In this document: piece by piece, positions 39,801-48,800 of the stretch
How positions within the stretch are numbered: the first letter of the stretch is position 1
How the letters are laid out: each line of letters starts with the position of its first letter
Assembly (NCBI GenBank): GCA_003615045.1
Contig: ML014154.1
Span: forward strand, 62,001 to 126,000
Direction of reading: 5' to 3'
DNA: 64,000 nucleotides
Source of the DNA: Caulochytrium protostelioides
Lineage: Eukaryota > Chytridiomycota > Caulochytriomycetes > Caulochytriales > Caulochytriaceae
Notes under the pieces: model-generated
What the model was told of the DNA's origin: nothing
Database searches by the model: none
The model's input: the letters and a program-made list of their open reading frames with translations, nothing else
Program-made: the position numbers and the translations under genes

Positions 39801-41832
39801 CCTGAACGTGAGCCCGATTCGCCGCCGCTACTCGCCCGCGACGCAGAAAGCACTGGAGCTCGAGCTCTCCTACCAGCCGGGCCACCGCAGCGACTTGCAC
39901 GGCCAGAACGTGATTATGGCTGATCTCATCGAACATACGCTCAGCCACATCGTGACGACGAGCACCGTAGGTGCGATTCTGGTGTTTTTGCCCGGTCTCG
40001 CCGACATCCAGGAGGTCCGCAAAGCGCTTATGAACAGCAACGGCCCGGGCCCGCGCTGGTCAGACCCGTCCAAATTTGATATTCACATGCTGCACTCGAG
40101 CATTCCGTTCAGCAAGCAGGGCCACATCTTTGAGCCGACGCCGCATGGCAAGCGCAAGATCATTCTGTCGACCAACATTGCCGAAACCTCGGTGACCATC
40201 AACGACGTGGTCTTTGTCGTGGACGCGGGCAAGGTCCGCCAGTCGACGTATGACCCGGAGTCCCGCATCAGCAAGCTGGCGTCGGTCTGGGCTTCCCAGA
40301 GCAACGTGCGCCAGCGTATGGGCCGTGCCGGCCGCTGCCAGCCCGGTGAGAGCTACCTGCTCATGTCGCGCACGCGCTATGCTAACCTCCCGCGGAGCCT
40401 CCTGCCCGAGCTGCTCCGCACTGACCTCGCTTCGACGGCCCTGTACATCAAGACCCTCAGCATGGAGGACGGCCCGCGGACGGATGCCAACCAGCCCAGC
40501 GTGATTGCCCAGGTGTTTTCTGAGGCCCCGCAACCGCCGCAGCCCAGCCACGTCGACCAGGCCATTCTGGACCTGATCACGCTGGGTGCGCTGGACCACT
40601 ACCAGAACCTGACGCCGCTCGGCCAGCTGCTGACCAACATCCCGACCGACCCGTGGTTGGCCAAGATGATTCTGACCGGCCACCTGCTGCAGGTCGACGA
40701 GGACATCTGCATTGTCGCCGTTGCGATGGAGCAGGGCACGGGCCCGTGGCGCATCAAGCCCGAGCAAGCCGAAAAGGAGCTCGCGCGCCAGGTCATTCTC
40801 GAGCGATTCTCGGACTCGGCGGGCTGCGACTTTATCGCGATCCTCAACGCGTACCGCGCCTGGAAGCGCGCGAAGAGCGTGACGTTCACGGTGACGACGA
40901 CGACTCCCTCGTCGGCGCCTCGCCGCCGCGGGCCGCCTCCCAGCGCGACTGCGAACGAGGACGACGACGACTCGTCGGTCGACGACGAAGTCGATGAGGA
41001 GCGCGTGGAGATGCAGCCCGAGAAGGGCGCGTCGGCGGACATCCTGACGCCGGGCCGCCTGCTGACGACGACGACGACGAAGGAGCGTGAGTGGACGCGG
41101 CATGAGGAGGGCGTGTGGTGCGACGACAACTGCGTGTCGGCCAGCATCATGCAGACGATGGACAAGGCCCAGCGGCACCACCTCGCGAGCGTGCGTGGCG
41201 GGTCGCACCTCACGGACAAGACGAGCGGCCGGCTCGACGACCGCACGCGCTACGCGTTGATCCGCTCGATCGTCGGGTCGTCGCTGTACCCGAACGTGGC
41301 GTCGTTGTTCTCGAAGGACATCTACCGCTCGTCGGATGACCAGCTGCTGCGCCTCGGCGGCTCGACGATCAACGGCTGGCGCGGCCTGACCTTTGCTGCC
41401 GAGCGCGCCAAGGAGGACAGCCAGTCGCCGTTCCCCGTTTACCCGCGCCCGGCGCCGCTGCTCTCCTTCCTCAAGAAGCAGATGGTCGACCGCCAGATGC
41501 ATCTGCGCCAGACGACGCAGGTCGATGCGCTCGCGCTCGTGCTGCTCACGACGCAGGAGCAGATCCAGCTCGCGCCGACGCTTTCCGGCGACGAGGCCTA
41601 CTGTTTCATTGCGGACCGCCGCATCACCATGGACCGCTCGACCGCCGAGCACATCCTGATGATGCGCCGCTGGTGGAATCAGTACCTCAACTGGTCGGTG
41701 CACCACCTGCTCTCCCGCCAGACCACCGGCCCGCAGGGCTCCAACGCCAAAGCCATCAGTGACCTGGACCGCGCCGCCCAGAAATCGCTGGTGTCTTTGC
41801 TCTGCCGCATCTTTAAATCCGCTTCGTCGTAA
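36838..41832 (+). CDS. DEAH/RHA-type RNA helicase (DHX9/DHX29/DHX36/DHX57 class)
   Basis: 1664 aa if ATG 36838 is used; ATG 37609 (MGDRGGDWGGGW) has a better context and is a plausible alternative, because residues 1-257 are Ser/Arg/Pro-rich with a Lys-Ala-Ser repeat. Next come RGG-type Gly/Arg tracts (about 340-365, 440-465), and a conserved region (about 500-650: TPNRPLDPTIEPKDWMKFYM, then GIPGVPNFTWWVVLSVPQHP) that looks like a degenerate dsRNA-binding fold. The helicase core has GAGKTTQIPQY (about 767), TQPRRLAATSIARRV, DEVH (about 870), MSATAE, VFLPGLADIQEV, TNIAETSVTI and QRMGRAGR (about 1158). Winged-helix/ratchet and OB-fold parts follow, with an acidic insert DDDDSSVDDEVDEERVEM (about 1375). 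The family unwinds RNA duplexes or G-quadruplexes; which member this is cannot be settled here. Confidence 0.85.
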   Translation: MCRAALLASTLNAVRGVVVARDIVGFASTVCLACYRARRPASSFTGQMNSARLAPRVVRPRRRLLPLLDTSLALRRHLSFVVPTSASFSWAPASSARSLLSWGSVPSRAVPSAGVPVSALSARVPLPRPASRHVSVSTPSLGPSASRPTRPTQPVSASSSSKDPEPASSPKTSKASKASKASKASKASKPSKASKASKAPKASKASKVSKTSKSSPPPSIRTPSSRPHRASHLSSGQVSAPGSPHLSSTTPPTTRTTMGDRGGDWGGGWNSQESFSSAQGSNHSSKLFGAPPAAGSQPSAVAAAAFQHQVNAAAQPAASSSSAFLDDWETMSHPAPVPVNGPAPSSGASSSGRGGGRGRGKGGRQGAGPAAPAPVSSSAAYPAAGSAFSNWETSPGRTSAFGSSQFQSTAFPASQNTFSSYGSSGGSYPFDASPAAGAQGGRGGRNGKKGRGGGQGGRGGQAPAGFGGMPAPARPLHPELIRLKDTQSRADAFVSEQTPNRPLDPTIEPKDWMKFYMDVHHIAQKSIRNEAINITSLGGGGKGKNRQPVDLGIPGVPNFTWWVVLSVPQHPSYRGMGIPAKTVVTAANARDRAMKMAQREMVYQLKSHTEELFHGAYMQSRLSTKEMVERLAEVSLEINLDGNLKEIMRSQFDRWERDGVFKVTPSQIQALQQQTAAKGSDDAAEAGALDGAGGRGPGNRGGGRRGDRPGAGKTGAIDPSRDSMPMLPMAKIPVPPKLTDTLPVYEKYRELMFTFERNAVTIISAETGAGKTTQIPQYIVDHHIATNMSPAHVLVTQPRRLAATSIARRVAQERGVGCGRGSHVGYSVRFDHCRPTSTRQGSITFVTEGLLLRQLTENPTLDGITHIILDEVHERELSMDLLLILLRRLRLQRPDIRLILMSATAETTLFQDYFDKNAEPIATVGLAHSSHSSSSSHVTGFPATTTRRYEPPSRSAAATASRVQTPIVSIGGRCFPVKQYTLENTLEILNVSPIRRRYSPATQKALELELSYQPGHRSDLHGQNVIMADLIEHTLSHIVTTSTVGAILVFLPGLADIQEVRKALMNSNGPGPRWSDPSKFDIHMLHSSIPFSKQGHIFEPTPHGKRKIILSTNIAETSVTINDVVFVVDAGKVRQSTYDPESRISKLASVWASQSNVRQRMGRAGRCQPGESYLLMSRTRYANLPRSLLPELLRTDLASTALYIKTLSMEDGPRTDANQPSVIAQVFSEAPQPPQPSHVDQAILDLITLGALDHYQNLTPLGQLLTNIPTDPWLAKMILTGHLLQVDEDICIVAVAMEQGTGPWRIKPEQAEKELARQVILERFSDSAGCDFIAILNAYRAWKRAKSVTFTVTTTTPSSAPRRRGPPPSATANEDDDDSSVDDEVDEERVEMQPEKGASADILTPGRLLTTTTTKEREWTRHEEGVWCDDNCVSASIMQTMDKAQRHHLASVRGGSHLTDKTSGRLDDRTRYALIRSIVGSSLYPNVASLFSKDIYRSSDDQLLRLGGSTINGWRGLTFAAERAKEDSQSPFPVYPRPAPLLSFLKKQMVDRQMHLRQTTQVDALALVLLTTQEQIQLAPTLSGDEAYCFIADRRITMDRSTAEHILMMRRWWNQYLNWSVHHLLSRQTTGPQGSNAKAISDLDRAAQKSLVSLLCRIFKSASS
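37348..37470 (+). repeat. AAAGCGTCG/AAAGCATCC tandem repeat coding Lys-Ala-Ser
   Basis: About 13 nine-base units encode SKASKASK-type sequence with occasional Pro or Val substitutions. Synonymous drift between units (gcg/gca, tcg/tcc/tct) indicates the array is not freshly expanded. It lies in the N-terminal extension of the DEAH helicase. Confidence 0.9.
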
Positions 41833-42780
41833 ACCTCCAAGCTTGTGGCGGCGGCTGGCGGTGTTGCCCGGGTGACCGCGGCCCGCGAGGGTGTTCACCG
41901 CCCCTGCCGCCGCCCCTGCCGCCGCAACCGCTTTGCCTACCGCTTTCCCAAGACCCGCATCCTCCCCTCGTATGCCTTTCCGGCCACCCCGCTCATCTGC
42001 TCATCCGCCTATTCCCTTCGATTCCTTTTCAAAAACAATCATTGTAACCCCTTTTTCCATCCTTTGCCGAGGTTGATTTGTCCAGACGTGACTTCCTCTC
42101 GAGACGGGGAGGAGCCGCCTTGCGCGCGGGAGGCGTGCGAGGCGGCTCCTCGGCTTCGGCAGGAGGCCTCGCTCGCTTCGGGTTCACCCGTGGCGTGCCG
42201 CGCACGGGCCGCGCACGCCACCGGCATGTCGTATGGACGGCGGCAGACGAAGCACCCCCCGTTCAGGGACGCCGTGGATGCCCGCGCTCGTGGCCGGCGG
42301 CGAGCGGGCACCGGCCATGGCCCACGCGGCGATGCGTCGACCTCCCCGCACCTTCGGCGCTCACCACGTGGCCTGCGCCGCCCCGCCCGGCGCGAGCGCC
42401 CGCCGGCCAAGGACATCGCGGCGCGAGCGCCCGCATGCCGGCCGCTTCGCAGGCACGCGACCCCCTGTCGCGCGAACCGCCTTCCGGGGGCGCTTCTCGC
42501 CGTTTCTGGTCGTCTCGACCTCGCGGTCTTCTTGCCCCGCGGCGCGCGGCTCGGAGCCTCTCCTGTTGCGGCCTGTCCATCGGTCTGCCTGTCAGTCTGC
42601 GAGTCTGCTGGCTTGCCTGCCTGCCTGCCTGCCTGCCTGCTTGCCGGCTACACAATCCTGCCGCGGCCGCAGCGACTGCGCAGCCCGGAACGGATCCATC
42701 GCACCGCCGTTGGGGCGGCGTCGCTCTCGCTGTCGTCATCGCGATCATCTCTGCTCGCCGCTTACGGGTCGCTTGCGACC
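41833..42780. other. Intergenic/5' leader with CTGC repeat
   Basis: 0.95 kb between the DEAH helicase and the F-box-type gene, same strand. The downstream frame is open back to 41845 but begins with GTG and has Arg/Ala composition, so it is taken as non-coding. A pyrimidine-rich, AT-richer stretch at 41990-42075 may be a promoter element. Confidence 0.5.
42612..42645 (+). repeat. Tetranucleotide CTGC repeat
   Basis: About seven gcct/ctgc units upstream of the F-box-type start codon. A four-base unit would shift frame if it were coding, supporting a non-coding leader here. Confidence 0.85.
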
Positions 42781-44526
42781 ATGGACTCCATACCGCCGCC
42801 CCCTGTGACCTCGTCTGCCGCGGCGGCATCGGCATCGGGAATGGCACCGGCACCCGCGCCGGGGGTCGTCCTGGCGCCGCGGCCCGTGCCTGATCTGCAG
42901 CGCTTGGACGCGCGAATTATCTTCAAGATCGCTGAGCATGCCGACATCCGCAGCGCGTGCCGCATGGAGTATCTGAACCGCGCCTGGCACGCGGTGCTAC
43001 GCCACAACCCGCAGAGCGAAGCGCATGTCTGGCGGCGGAAGTGCGAGGCCTTCTCGCCGGCGCGGACCGTGCCCGTGCTCCGCAGCGGCGAGCGGTACCG
43101 CGACCTCTGTCGCGTCCACGATGCATGGGCGCGCATCCCGCGCTCCTTCTTCCGCTCGAACTGCGTCACGGCGACCGCTGTCGTGCTCAAGAATGCCGCT
43201 GCCACGCCCACGCCGGGGATGCGCTGCGTCCGCGCGTTCCTCAGCAACGGCGACGAGTGCGACGGCTTCCGCCTCCTCGGCCACCGCGTCTTCTTTCTCG
43301 ACCAGCGGTCGCTCTTCGCGGCCGACCTCGTCGTCGGCGCCGTCGTTGTCCCGAGCGGCACTGATCCTAGCGATGCGTCGGCCGGCTCGGCGGCGGGGTC
43401 GGCGCTGTCGACACCGACGCTGTCGCCAACGCCGGTGCGAGCGCTCAACGGCGTCGCCGACGCGATGCCCGCCTCGCCGCCGTCGCCAACGACGACGACG
43501 ACTACGCCCGGGCCGGCCCTGCCGCGGAACGGCAAGCCGCTCAAACTCACGTGGGCCTTCGGCGACGCGAAGCTGTGCAACACGCAGGCGTCCGACCAGG
43601 TCGTGCTGCTCACGGACCACGGCGCCGAGCTGCAGTTCTGGTCAGCGCGGCGGCTGGTCCTGACGCATACGCTCACGGCGACACGTCTCGGCGCGCCCGT
43701 CACGGCGGCGGCGCTGTACCAGCGTCTGGCGGCGGTGCATCTCGCGAACGGCACGCTGGCGGTCTGGCACGTGCCGGTCGCCGAGCGGCGCGCCGGCAGC
43801 GCGTGGAAGCTCGGCGCCGAGGCGCCCTCGCCGCACGTCATGTTCCAGAACGCGGACGCCCTGCCGCGCGCCGGCGCGCAGACGGTCTGCATGAACGAGC
43901 ACCACGTGGCGTATGTGTCGTCGTCGCGCGGTCTACACGTGCGGTGGCTGGACGACGGCGCGCTGCACGGCTCGGTGATTGTCTGCGACCGCGCGCCGGC
44001 GCGCGCCGCGTGGCCACTGCGCCTCGCGCTCACCCGCTTCCACGTCGCCGTGCTCGTGGGCCAGCTCAAGGGCGCCATCCTGCAGGTGTACGACCTGCGC
44101 AGCCTGGTGCTGCTCTACTCGATGGACGTGCCCGTGGGCCACGCGTACGAAGTGCACGGCTTCGGCGCCTCCCGCTCTGAGATGGAGCTGCTGCTGTATA
44201 CGCGGAACACAACGGGCGCGCCGGACGCGCTGCTGGTCCTGCGGCTGTCGAGCCGGCAGTGGGAGCGGCATACCGGCGTCGCGGGGCTGACCTCGGCCGG
44301 CACGAGCCCGGCCGCGAGTCCCGGCGGCAGTCCCGCGGGGTCCTCGGGCATGCTGGCCGCCGCCCGCTCGCTGCTCACGGGCGGCAGCAGCACCCCGGCG
44401 CAGAACTCGTCGGATCCCCGTCTCGCCGGCGGGCCGACAGTGATTGTGCCGGCCATCGAGACGAAGACTGATTACCGCGGTGTGCAGCAGTCCGCGGCCA
44501 AGGTCCTCGTGAAAGCGCTTCGCTGA
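42781..44526 (+). CDS. F-box-type protein, probable beta-propeller C-terminal part
   Basis: 581 aa from ATG 42781 (gaccATGgac). After a Pro/Ala leader, residues about 39-90 resemble an F-box: LQRLDARIIFKIAEHADIRS, then YLNRAWHAVLRHNPQSEAHV and WRRKCEAF, with the usual Leu/Ile/Trp pattern. The remainder is arranged in short strands that recall WD-type blades without canonical WD ends: VVLLTDHGAELQFWSARRLV, RLAAVHLANGTLAVWHVPVA, HHVAYVSSSRGLHVRWLDDG and VAVLVGQLKGAILQVYDLRS. F-box proteins recruit substrates to SCF ubiquitin ligases via Skp1. The C-terminus (about 500-581) is Ser/Gly-rich then basic. No intron needed. Confidence 0.62.
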   Translation: MDSIPPPPVTSSAAAASASGMAPAPAPGVVLAPRPVPDLQRLDARIIFKIAEHADIRSACRMEYLNRAWHAVLRHNPQSEAHVWRRKCEAFSPARTVPVLRSGERYRDLCRVHDAWARIPRSFFRSNCVTATAVVLKNAAATPTPGMRCVRAFLSNGDECDGFRLLGHRVFFLDQRSLFAADLVVGAVVVPSGTDPSDASAGSAAGSALSTPTLSPTPVRALNGVADAMPASPPSPTTTTTTPGPALPRNGKPLKLTWAFGDAKLCNTQASDQVVLLTDHGAELQFWSARRLVLTHTLTATRLGAPVTAAALYQRLAAVHLANGTLAVWHVPVAERRAGSAWKLGAEAPSPHVMFQNADALPRAGAQTVCMNEHHVAYVSSSRGLHVRWLDDGALHGSVIVCDRAPARAAWPLRLALTRFHVAVLVGQLKGAILQVYDLRSLVLLYSMDVPVGHAYEVHGFGASRSEMELLLYTRNTTGAPDALLVLRLSSRQWERHTGVAGLTSAGTSPAASPGGSPAGSSGMLAAARSLLTGGSSTPAQNSSDPRLAGGPTVIVPAIETKTDYRGVQQSAAKVLVKALR

Positions 44527-45886
44527 CGCGTGCGACCGTGAGTGGCCACGCTCCCCATTCTTTTTTTTTTGTCGTCGCGTGGGGTCGTGAACCCCATCAG
44601 CTGCTTCATCCGTTTCATCCCTGCCCCCGCCGTCAACCGTCAGCAAGTAGGCGTATCCCATGGACGCCCATCGCCAAGCGCATGCGCCAGGTGGCCGATG
44701 GCCGCGGCCGATGCTTGAAGCGGCTATAATGTGTTGCTCGTTATAGAGATCTGCAGTAGAAGATGGACTCTCGTACGGAATGCTCGCCACGCTCTGGGAT
44801 CTGCTCGAGTCCACGAACCAAGGGCCCGTGCGGAAGACAGCGCGGTCTTTCCGACGGCGGCGCGCGGCCGGGAGGCGAGGCGAGGGGCATGAGGCGTCGC
44901 GCGACGCCCGTGGCAGGCCCACCCATGGGGCTTGCCGCCGCCCTTGGCTGGCCAGCGGCAAGCGGAAGACCCGCGGGGCCACGTCAGGCCCAGCAAGCGC
45001 GCGCGCGCGCGCGGTATCACACCAGACCCCCTTCAGGCTATCAAGAGCCACGTGGACGCCGCGTAGCGTGCCGGACGCCGCGTCGCATGGCGCAGGCCGC
45101 CCGGCGAGCGTTCCGCGCGTCGCAGGCGCGGCGCCGCCGCCGTCCGTCCTGACGGCTCCCGCGACGTGGATACCCGCGCTACCGCCATTCCGCCGCGCGC
45201 CGACCTCCCGCTTCGTCGCGCGACTTTCTGCAGCACCGCCCGTGCGACCCGACGCGTCCACCCCGATACCCGTCCCGGCGTCGGCCACCGCGGCGGCACG
45301 ACCCACCACGACGAAGCCGAGGCTGCAGCCCGAGCCGCTGCTGGCACGGAGTCTTGGCATTGAATCTTGGCACTGAATCGTGGCACGGAAGCCGGAGCTC
45401 CAGCCGGAACCAGAACCAGAACTGTATCCAAAGCTGAAGCCAAAGCCGGAACCGAGATTGGCACCGAAACCAAGGCCGACGCCAGAGCCGATCCTGACCA
45501 ACCGCCTCCGATCTGGACGGATCCACGCCGCCAGCAATATCCTGCCTCGGGCACCAGAGTGCGGCGTCTTCGCCGCCTGCCTTGAGACCCCGCACGGTGC
45601 CGCTGTGGACGAGCCCGAACGGCGCGCGCGGCCGCCCGCCTCTGCCGGTGCATGGCCCGCGGCTGGCCGACCGCCACGGTTGCCAGCCGCCCGTTCCACC
45701 GAGGCCGCCGCGCCGTGCCGTGCCGTGTTGCGCCGCGCTGTTTTCTCGGGCGCAGCGTCGCACGGAACGCGTGCGCGCAGCGCTCGGGCCGCTCGGGCCG
45801 GCGCCGCGGGCAGCCGCGTCGCGTCACCTTCGGTGGGCGTCCGCTGTGGCCTGCGCCATCGCCGGCCGGCGTGATCGCCACCTACC
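44527..45886. other. Intergenic with Pro-Glu coding-like repeat; no gene supported
   Basis: 1.36 kb between the F-box-type gene and the corepressor. Contains a GCGCGC run near 44998-45014 and the degenerate hexamer repeat at 45383-45500. Long frames on both strands cross it, including a minus frame of 680 codons that also overlaps the C-terminus of the F-box gene; all look composition-driven. Confidence 0.45.
45383..45500. repeat. Degenerate GGAACC/AAGCCG hexamer repeat
   Basis: About 115 bases of loosely repeated six-base units (cagaac, aagccg, gaacca, acgccg). One plus frame reads ELQPEPEPELYPKLKPKPEP and one minus frame reads Gly-Ser-Gly-Phe repeats. Coding status undecided; treated as simple repeat in the leader of the corepressor gene. 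Confidence 0.7.
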
Positions 45887-48800
45887 ATGGGCCTCGCCGA
45901 CCCGCCGCGCCGCCCGTCCGCGCCGGAGTCCGACGCGGGCTCCGGCTCCGAAGAAGGGTAAGTCGCGCCGACCAACGAACACAGCCTGCCGCTGCTCGGA
46001 TGCGCAGCGGGGGGTATCAGACGTTGCCCGCGAGCTTGGCGTGGCCCAGCAACGACTCACCAGGGAATGCTTGATTTCATGTTGATGACCACGGCGCTGC
46101 GTCGGGTGGGGGACTCCTCGCGACACGCTACGACGGGATCGCAGCGCTCTGCCGTCGGAGGAGGCGAGCCCCTCCGGCTCGGATCGCAGTCGTGAACGCG
46201 CCTCGACCGCCTTTGACCAGCGCGGGCTTCCGACCGAAAGCTTGACGGTGGCCTCGCATGGCGGCGAAGGCGCTGGCGTTGGCGCTGGCGCTGGCGCTGG
46301 CGCTGGCGCTGGCGCTGGAGACGGCGGCGGTATGAGCGGCGGCGGCGGCTTGCCCCCGCTGAGCCGCCGCACGTCGGGCTCGCTTCCCGAGCGGCTGAGC
46401 GGCCGCGGCCACGACCTCCATCCTTCCCCTACGCATGCCCACGACCGTGACCGCGACCGCGACCGCGCCGAACGCGACCGTCTGCACGATGGCCGCAGCG
46501 AGTGGGACCGCGACCGGTTTCGTGAGCGCGACCGTGAGCGCGACCGCGAGCGCAGCCACCACCGCGGCCACGAACCCCGCTACCGCAGCCGTGACGGCGT
46601 CGAACGTACTGACGCTGGCGGGCACCGCGTCCACCGCGACACGGACCGCGGCGCCATCGCAGGCGCCACCTCAGGCCCCAGCGCCGGCTTGGCCCGTCCG
46701 CCGGCCGCCAAGCGCGACATCAGCGGCCCGCCCGACTTCCGCGCTTCCCGCTCGTGGCCGCTGCTCGACCCGGCCGCGGCTCGGCCCGTCCGCGGGAGTT
46801 CCATGAACGACCTCGGTCTGGGTCTGAGTCTAGATCTGGGCGGGGACGCGAGTGGCCCGAGCAGTGCCGGTAGCCACGCCGTCCACGACAGCGGCGCCAC
46901 GCGATCGTCCCGGGCGCCGCGGCCACCCGGCAGCCGCGGGCTCCATCCGTCACGCGCCGGCTCGCCCGACCGCCTAGCGCCCGCGGCGGACGACGCGCCG
47001 GCCGTCCCTTTCCTGGCCCCGCTGCTGCCCGTCGCGCCGGTCCCGCGGCCCGCGGACGACGAGCCCGAAGAAGGCGAGGACGTCGATGACGGCGAGGACG
47101 ACGTGCTCAGCGCGCCCCTGACCGCGCCGTCCCGTCGCGGCTCCGGCGGCGAGACAAGCGCCCTGGCCCGCTCGACGGCGCCGGGGACGCCGGTGCTCGT
47201 CGCCGCCGCCGATCGCGACGGCGCGGCGCGGTACGACGGCGCGGCGCGGGACCGCAGCGACCGCATTGACCGCGCGTCGCATGGCGCGCCAGCGGCCGCG
47301 GCCGCCGTCCCGCGCGGCCGCGCCGTCTCGCGTGAGTGGGAGCGCGAGCGGGAGCGCGAGCGGGACCGAGACCGAGATCGAGAGCGCCTGTGGTCCCGCG
47401 ATGCGCCGCGCGACCTGCGTGACGCCGCGCCGCCGCCGCCGCCGCGGCCGGGGTCCCATCCCTCGGCGGCCGGCGGCGGCGCCACCCCCCGCAGCCGGCC
47501 CGCCAGTCCCGGCCACGGCCCGCCCCCGCCGCCGGCTCTGCCCGGCGGTCTCACGCCACGGCGGCCGCCGAGCCGCGACCGGGCGCGTCCCCGCGACCGC
47601 GACGCCGACCGCGCGCCGCGGGCGCGGCAGAGCACCGCCGACAGCGCGCTGGAGCCGAGCCTCCGCGCGACGCTGCTGGCCCCGCGGCGCGCCGGAGCCG
47701 ACGCGCCGTCGCCGCCGAGCGCCGCGCCCCCGACGCGCGTCCCGCTGGCGCGGGCCAGCAGCCACGACGCCATGGCCGACCGGCCGCCGTTGCCGCGGCC
47801 AACGGGCCCCAGCCACGCCACGACCGGCCTGAGTCTCGGCGACCCGTCGGCGCCGCTCGCACCTCTTCGCGGGCGCAGTGTCGAGACACGTGTGTCGGCG
47901 CCTGCCGCCGCGGCATCTGCGCGGACCCGTTACGACGAGACGGGCGTCGCGACCCGTGGCGACGGGCTGCCGCGCTCCCCTCTGCCGCCGACGTCCGTCG
48001 CGGCGACATCCGCGGCATCCGCATCGGCACATCCGCCACTGGCGACGACGGCGGCGGCGGGCTCCACGCCGAACCCTCGGGCCGCCACGGGGGCATCATT
48101 GATTGCTGCGCCCCGCGCCATGTCGGGACCGTCGTCACCCACCCCGGGTTTCACAGCGGTCCCACCACCGCCGACAGCAGTCTCATTGGATGCTGTCGGA
48201 GTCCCGGTCATGTCCACGACCACCGCCTCGGCCCCGGAAGATGAGCCGGACGCGATTGTCAAGTATGAGGAGGAGATGGACATGATTGATGCTGAGCTTC
48301 TTCGCTATCAGCAGTGCTTAGCCGAGCGGAAGCATCGATGGACGCTGTGGCACCGCCACATGGTCTATTTCCAAGAACAGCAAAAAGCGCAGCAGCAGGA
48401 GCAGGAAGCGATGCAGGCGGCACAGCTGAACACGGCGTTTGGCGCCGCGCCGCATGTCTCGCCGCGTCTGAAAGCCGTCCGCAGTCCGAAGCGCCGCCAC
48501 CTGCTTTTACCGTCCCAGGGCGACGAGGACGCGGACCTCGACGACGACCGTGATCCTGAGGACGGCGGCCCGCTGCATCGCTCGGGCCATCCTCCCGTCC
48601 ACATCCGACGCGGCCACCACCACCACCATCACCATCACGGTGAAGGGGAGGAGGCGAACGGCCATGACCGGTGGATCGATCCGGTCGACGAGGGGGTGGA
48701 CCCGGACGGCTCGCGCGGGCTCAAAGAGAAGGTCCGGGACCGTGTGCGCGACAGGATCCGGGACCACCGCGCCCGCCAGCAAGGCCGGGGCGAGGATCTG

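Noticed and set aside
40060-41898. 612-codon minus frame opposite the DEAH helicase
   Set aside because: Arg-rich shadow of the codon bias of a clearly conserved helicase.
41845-42780. 312-codon upstream extension of the F-box-type frame
   Set aside because: Starts with GTG, is Arg/Ala/Cys-rich and contains a four-base repeat; better explained as leader.
43933-45975. 680-codon minus frame
   Set aside because: Overlaps the conserved F-box-type gene and the first corepressor exon, begins with a non-ATG codon and is low complexity.
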